Assembly: GCA_947446865.1 (NCBI GenBank)
Contig: CANFHX010000003.1
Coordinates: forward strand, 1 to 64,000
Source of the DNA: Flavobacteriaceae bacterium
Lineage (GTDB): Bacteria > Bacteroidota > Bacteroidia > Flavobacteriales > Flavobacteriaceae
DNA length: 64,000 bases
Direction of reading: 5' to 3'
Shown: positions 60,746 through 64,000 of the stretch, in pieces
How the letters are laid out: every line of letters starts with the position of its first letter
How positions within the stretch are numbered: position 1 is the first letter of the stretch
Position numbers and translations under genes: made by a program
Notes under the pieces: generated by a model
Database searches by the model: none
The model's input: the letters and a program-made list of their open reading frames with translations, nothing else
What the model was told of the DNA's origin: nothing

Positions 60746-62047
60746 TTACAATTTTATTACTGTCAACATTCTATTGGACATAGATAGGGTTCCTAAATTG
60801 GTATTCCATCTCACATCTAACTTTTTTCCTTCTAAAACAGTGGCACTAGTAAGAATAGTAATAACGTCTGTTTTATATACTTTACTAATAATAGTTCGAA
60901 CCGAATTTGGTATTAATACATTATCTAAATAAACACTAAAATTGGCAAAAATGCTATTATCTATAGGGTATGGCTCTGATGAAGGGGTAAAAATCATAGA
61001 ATCGGTGGTTACAGTAAAGCCTGTTATTGCTCCTACATTAGATCCTACGTGACCGCTGACAAAAGAAACTCCTGTATTTCCAACAGCACCTGAAGAAGTG
61101 AAAAGTGCAAAAACCGATAAGATACCTAAATTTATTATTGAGGTATTTAATGGAACATTAATTGTAGATGCAATAGTATTAACTGCACCTAATGTTGATA
61201 GTAATCTACCTTCTAAAATACAAGATGACCCCATAGTAACTGCTCCGTCATGCGACAGAAATGTTCCTTTAACTACAGAACTTGCTCCAATACTGATTCC
61301 TCCTTCGGCAACCCAAAAAACATTTCGGGCAGCAGCACCATTTATCAAATAGATAATAGTTGCATCTCCAACCCCTAACGAGCCATTTATTTTAAATATA
61401 AAAAGTGAATTTGGATTATTTTGACCATCTAATATAATTGTTCCAGCAATTGTTGAGGCCGCTGTAGCGTATACACCAGGAGTTATTGTTTCTCCAAGAC
61501 CAAAAGCTAAAGCATGAGTAGTATTAGTAGGAGTAAGAAAATTTAACTGACTATAAGCTGCTGCCAAATCGACAACTCCTTTTGGGGTAGTAATAAATCT
61601 TGCAACGTTTCCAGGGTTGATATTGTATTGACCATTAAATAGTACCGAATACGTTCCTGGATTAGGTAACAATTCCATTCCACTAACTTTTGTGTCTGTA
61701 TCTAAAACGGTTGCAATATCTGTGGTTCCCGAAATAGTCATACCTCCTCCAGTGGAGGTAGTACTTGAACTTGAGCTTCCAGACCACAAAATCCCTCCCA
61801 AACCATCTCCTTTGTTTGTTTCAATTTGACCTGTAGTCGTATTAAATATTGCTAGACCAATAGCAGGATTTAAGATTGCTTGTTGTTGCGTAGTGGTCAT
61901 TCTAGGCATAAGAAATCCTTTGGTTGTTGAACTTATGTCTAATATAGAAGAAGGATCTTGTGAGGTTGTCCCAATTCCAATCTGTGCATTTGAAATAATA
62001 GTAAAAAAAAAGAAAAGAAGAAGTTTATTTTGTATCATGATTGGCAT
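60746..62047 (-). CDS. Secreted ice-binding-type (DUF3494) protein with permuted, nested solenoid 1
   Basis: A 433-residue exported protein. A signal peptide (about 1-21, ...TIISNA|QIGIG) is followed by the Bacteroidota 'structural' leader SSILDISSTTKGFLMPRMTT (33-52) and PAIGLAIFNTTTG. From about 110 to 145 runs the first half of a beta-domain (SGMELLPNPGTYSVLFNGQY). The DUF3494 beta-solenoid (about 150-365) has AFGLGETITPGVY, IILDGQNNPNSLFIFKI, INGAAARNVFWVA, GRLLSTLGAV and then, after them, LGILSVFALFTSSGAVGNTG. The second half of the beta-domain (367-433) ends DVRWNTNLGTLSMSNRMLTV. The start may be the Met at 62038. DUF3494 proteins bind ice or act as adhesins. Its function here is inferred only from the domain. 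Confidence 0.85.
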   Translation of the reverse strand: MPIMIQNKLLLFFFFTIISNAQIGIGTTSQDPSSILDISSTTKGFLMPRMTTTQQQAILNPAIGLAIFNTTTGQIETNKGDGLGGILWSGSSSSSTTSTGGGMTISGTTDIATVLDTDTKVSGMELLPNPGTYSVLFNGQYNINPGNVARFITTPKGVVDLAAAYSQLNFLTPTNTTHALAFGLGETITPGVYATAASTIAGTIILDGQNNPNSLFIFKINGSLGVGDATIIYLINGAAARNVFWVAEGGISIGASSVVKGTFLSHDGAVTMGSSCILEGRLLSTLGAVNTIASTINVPLNTSIINLGILSVFALFTSSGAVGNTGVSFVSGHVGSNVGAITGFTVTTDSMIFTPSSEPYPIDNSIFANFSVYLDNVLIPNSVRTIISKVYKTDVITILTSATVLEGKKLDVRWNTNLGTLSMSNRMLTVIKL

Positions 62048-62067
62048 TTTAAAATTAATTATACCGA

Positions 62068-63507
62068 TTATTGTACTTTAATTAATGTTAGGTTTCTATT
62101 ACCCATTACTAAAGTATTTCCGTCAGCTGTTTTCCATCTTACATCAATTACATCTGTTTCGTTAAAGTCTGCAATAGTTTGTAAAGTAATAATGTCTGAA
62201 TTTTTATTGCTGACCAATGTTTTGGTAGTATTCGGAATTAATACATTATTTTTATAGAGACTAAAAGTTCCAGTGGAATCTGAATTATTTACTACCGATC
62301 CAGTAATAACCTGAGGCCCTGAACAATGATATAATTTACCAACTAAGGTTACAGGCGGCCCAACTATAGGTTGACTATTATCTGTTATTCCACCAAATGG
62401 GGGTGTGAACCCAAAATTATTAAAAGCTTCACAAGTAAATAAATCACCTATTATAGTAGTATTTGTAGTTGCAGGAGCTCCTGTTATATTAATATCTCCA
62501 GCCCCTGTAAATCCTAAAAAGGAAACTAATGACCTTAAGTTAATAAAAGAAGGTTCGGATGGGATGGATAAAGTACCATTTCCAATTGTTAACGCTCCTG
62601 CACTTGTAAGAATTCTACCTTCAAGATTTGTTGCTATCCCAACTGCCATTGCCCCTTCACGGGAAACACAATTTCCTTTCATTTCATTGGTTGCCCCAAT
62701 ACTCATTGCACCCGTAGCTAACCAAATTATATTATTGGCTTTAGCACCATTAATTAAATTCATAGTCACTCCAATACCCGTATTAATAGCTGCATTGGCT
62801 TTAAAAATAAATTTTGCATTAGAATCTCCTAAGCCATCAAATGTTACTACGGCTCCTCCAATAAAGTTAATTGCAGCTCCTTCATAATAAGCCCCTGGAT
62901 ATAATGTCAATGCTAAATTGGAATAGTTGGCTTGATAATCATTTGAAATGGGTTGTTCCCCTGGAGCTTGAATACCTGCAGCATAATGAACGTGCCCGAT
63001 TGAATTATATTCAGAAGTTCCAGATATAAAATAATTATCTAAATCATGAATAAGCACACTTAAATCTACTAAAATAGAACCTACAGTTGTTGGAGCAAAG
63101 GTATAATTATCTGAATTTTTAAATTGACCATTAAACATCACCGAATAAGTACCTGTTTTTGGGGTGATTTTCATTCCGTTAACGGATTCATCAATAGAAG
63201 AAGTTGTTAGTATATCTGATGTTGCTGTTGCTGACTTATATGCAGTGGAAAAATCTTGCCAACCCAAAAGTGTACCATTATAGGAATTAAAATCGGAGTC
63301 ATCAGTATTGTAAATTAAAAGTCCAATGGCGGGTGCTGGTATTGCATCGCGTTGGGCATTGGTCAGCCTTGGAGCTAAAAGTCCTTTATTGCTTGACGCC
63401 AAATCTAATACCGAGGAACTATTTGGTGCCGTTGTTGTTCCCACTCCAAGTTGTGCTTTACAAAAATGGAACGAAATAAGTAGAAGGAATACTATTTTGA
63501 TTTTCAT
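62068..63507 (-). CDS. Secreted ice-binding-type (DUF3494) protein with permuted, nested solenoid 2
   Basis: A 479-residue relative of the downstream protein. Signal peptide (KIVFLLLISFHFCKAQ), leader SSSVLDLASSNKGLLAPRLT and GLLIYNTDDSD (63-71) are shared. The beta-domain first half is NGMKITPKTGTYSVMFNGQF (110-129); the solenoid (about 140-400) has LALTLYPGAYYEG, VTFDGLGDSNAKFIFKANA, LINGAKANNIIWLATGAM, EGRILTSAGALTIGNG and, after these, INLRSLVSFLGFTGAGDINI with IIGDLF; the second half of the beta-domain (412-479) is FSLYKNNVLIPNTTKTL and DVRWKTADGNTLVMGNRNLT. 20 bases separate it from the first ice-binding gene, so they are co-transcribed. Confidence 0.86.
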   Translation of the reverse strand: MKIKIVFLLLISFHFCKAQLGVGTTTAPNSSSVLDLASSNKGLLAPRLTNAQRDAIPAPAIGLLIYNTDDSDFNSYNGTLLGWQDFSTAYKSATATSDILTTSSIDESVNGMKITPKTGTYSVMFNGQFKNSDNYTFAPTTVGSILVDLSVLIHDLDNYFISGTSEYNSIGHVHYAAGIQAPGEQPISNDYQANYSNLALTLYPGAYYEGAAINFIGGAVVTFDGLGDSNAKFIFKANAAINTGIGVTMNLINGAKANNIIWLATGAMSIGATNEMKGNCVSREGAMAVGIATNLEGRILTSAGALTIGNGTLSIPSEPSFINLRSLVSFLGFTGAGDINITGAPATTNTTIIGDLFTCEAFNNFGFTPPFGGITDNSQPIVGPPVTLVGKLYHCSGPQVITGSVVNNSDSTGTFSLYKNNVLIPNTTKTLVSNKNSDIITLQTIADFNETDVIDVRWKTADGNTLVMGNRNLTLIKVQ

Positions 63508-63532
63508 AATAAGTTTGATTTAAATTTTTTAC

Positions 63533-64000
63533 CTACTTTACTTTCATGATTGTTAGTGTTCTATTTTCAAGAACTATTGGATTAGATACCGAATCGGTAT
63601 GCCATTTTACCTCAATAATTTGGTCTTTACTTACAGTTACAATAGTTTGTAAGGCTACTTCATGTTGCGCCTCTTTGCTGGTAAAATTCCTTACAGAATC
63701 GGGTACGGGAACACCATTTACGCAAATACTAAATGTCGCTAATACCAAAGCTGGCAGGGCATTCACATTATGACATTCACTGTTAAACGTTACTAAATAG
63801 GTGCCTGGCAAAGGATTGATGGCAAGATTATTAACATTTAATGGAATAATAGTCATTCCAGAAACCGTTGTATCCACAATTGAATTGGTAGTGTCGGAGG
63901 TTGCAATTGTTTTTGATTTAAAAGCAGAAGCCAAGACTTTCCAACCTGTAGATAGCGAAAAACCATTGAGATTTAATTCATCGGTATTGTAAATTAGTAA
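63533..64000 (-). CDS. Secreted protein with the same beta-domain but no solenoid (N-terminus beyond window)
   Basis: The leftward frame is open to the window edge; the visible part reads LLIYNTDELNLNGFSLSTGW then KVLASAFKSK, matching the leader seen in both ice-binding proteins. The beta-domain is present but uninterrupted: SGMTIIPLNVNN, PLPGTYLVTFNSECHNV, then directly FSICVNGVPVPDSVRNFTSK and VEVKWHTDSVS-like IIEVKWHTDSVSNPIVLENR. It is an ancestral-like or trimmed version of the neighbours. It lies 25 bases upstream of them. Confidence 0.85.
   Translation of the reverse strand, partial: LLIYNTDELNLNGFSLSTGWKVLASAFKSKTIATSDTTNSIVDTTVSGMTIIPLNVNNLAINPLPGTYLVTFNSECHNVNALPALVLATFSICVNGVPVPDSVRNFTSKEAQHEVALQTIVTVSKDQIIEVKWHTDSVSNPIVLENRTLTIMKVK

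Noticed and set aside
62405..62887. 160-codon plus-strand frame inside the second ice-binding gene
   Set aside because: It is the complement of a Gly/Ala/Ser/Thr-rich solenoid; low-complexity repeats often leave the opposite strand open. The leftward gene has signal peptide and domain support.

Overview
The window is an AT-rich chromosome segment from a member of the Bacteroidota, almost certainly a Flavobacterium or close relative. The evidence is TAnnTTTG-type promoter elements, weak Shine-Dalgarno sequences, a long Bacteroidota-type NusB, a tmRNA whose tag reads GEGNYALAA, and a flexirubin-type pigment locus with a tyrosine ammonia-lyase very like the one known from Flavobacterium johnsoniae.

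Layout. 1-16.1 kb is mostly housekeeping: the 3' part of an RND efflux pump, peptidase T, YajC/NusB, leucine-type dehydrogenase, an MsbA-like exporter, a DUF3276 protein, a tRNA-binding protein, an Mpo1-like protein, a small cytochrome c, a cyclophilin-FKBP fusion, a frameshifted methyltransferase, TrmD, L19 with a probable autoregulatory leader, isocitrate dehydrogenase and tmRNA. Several interspersed repeats and a 21-bp tandem array bounded by perfect palindromes lie between these genes.

17.2-51.4 kb is one biosynthetic locus for a flexirubin, an aryl-polyene acid esterified to a dialkylresorcinol. Two tailoring genes (halogenase-like flavoprotein, methyltransferase) point left. From 19.76 kb everything points right: tyrosine ammonia-lyase, ketoreductase, ketosynthases, a Cys-less chain-length-factor-like partner, two acyl carrier proteins, three hotdog dehydratase-like proteins, DarA/DarB, a PaaK-like adenylating enzyme, acyltransferase candidates, an ABC exporter, and a Lol/MMPL-like envelope transport set. 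From darA (27439) to the PaaK-like ligase (51386), 25 genes follow one another with gaps of no more than 17 nt or with overlaps, so this is one very long translationally coupled operon. The model: tyrosine is deaminated to 4-coumarate, activated and loaded on an ACP, extended by the KS/KR/DH set, methylated and perhaps halogenated on the ring, joined to the DarA/B resorcinol, and carried to the outer membrane.

51.6-60.7 kb is a self-contained cassette: TetR regulator with a palindromic operator, TolC, HlyD, two ABC ATPases and two ABC-2 permeases, then an SQR-like flavoprotein and a 43-residue membrane peptide. Two copies of a non-coding element of about 117 bp, each ending in a strong terminator, bracket it. 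60.7-64 kb holds three leftward genes for secreted proteins. Two carry an ice-binding (DUF3494) beta-solenoid that appears circularly permuted and is nested inside a small beta-domain; the third, cut by the window edge, has the beta-domain without the solenoid.

The most unusual observations are the permuted, nested ice-binding domains, the complementary loss of catalytic His or Glu among the three dehydratases, and the Cys-less ketosynthase partners. The pigment pathway class itself is known; several of its proteins have no assigned job.
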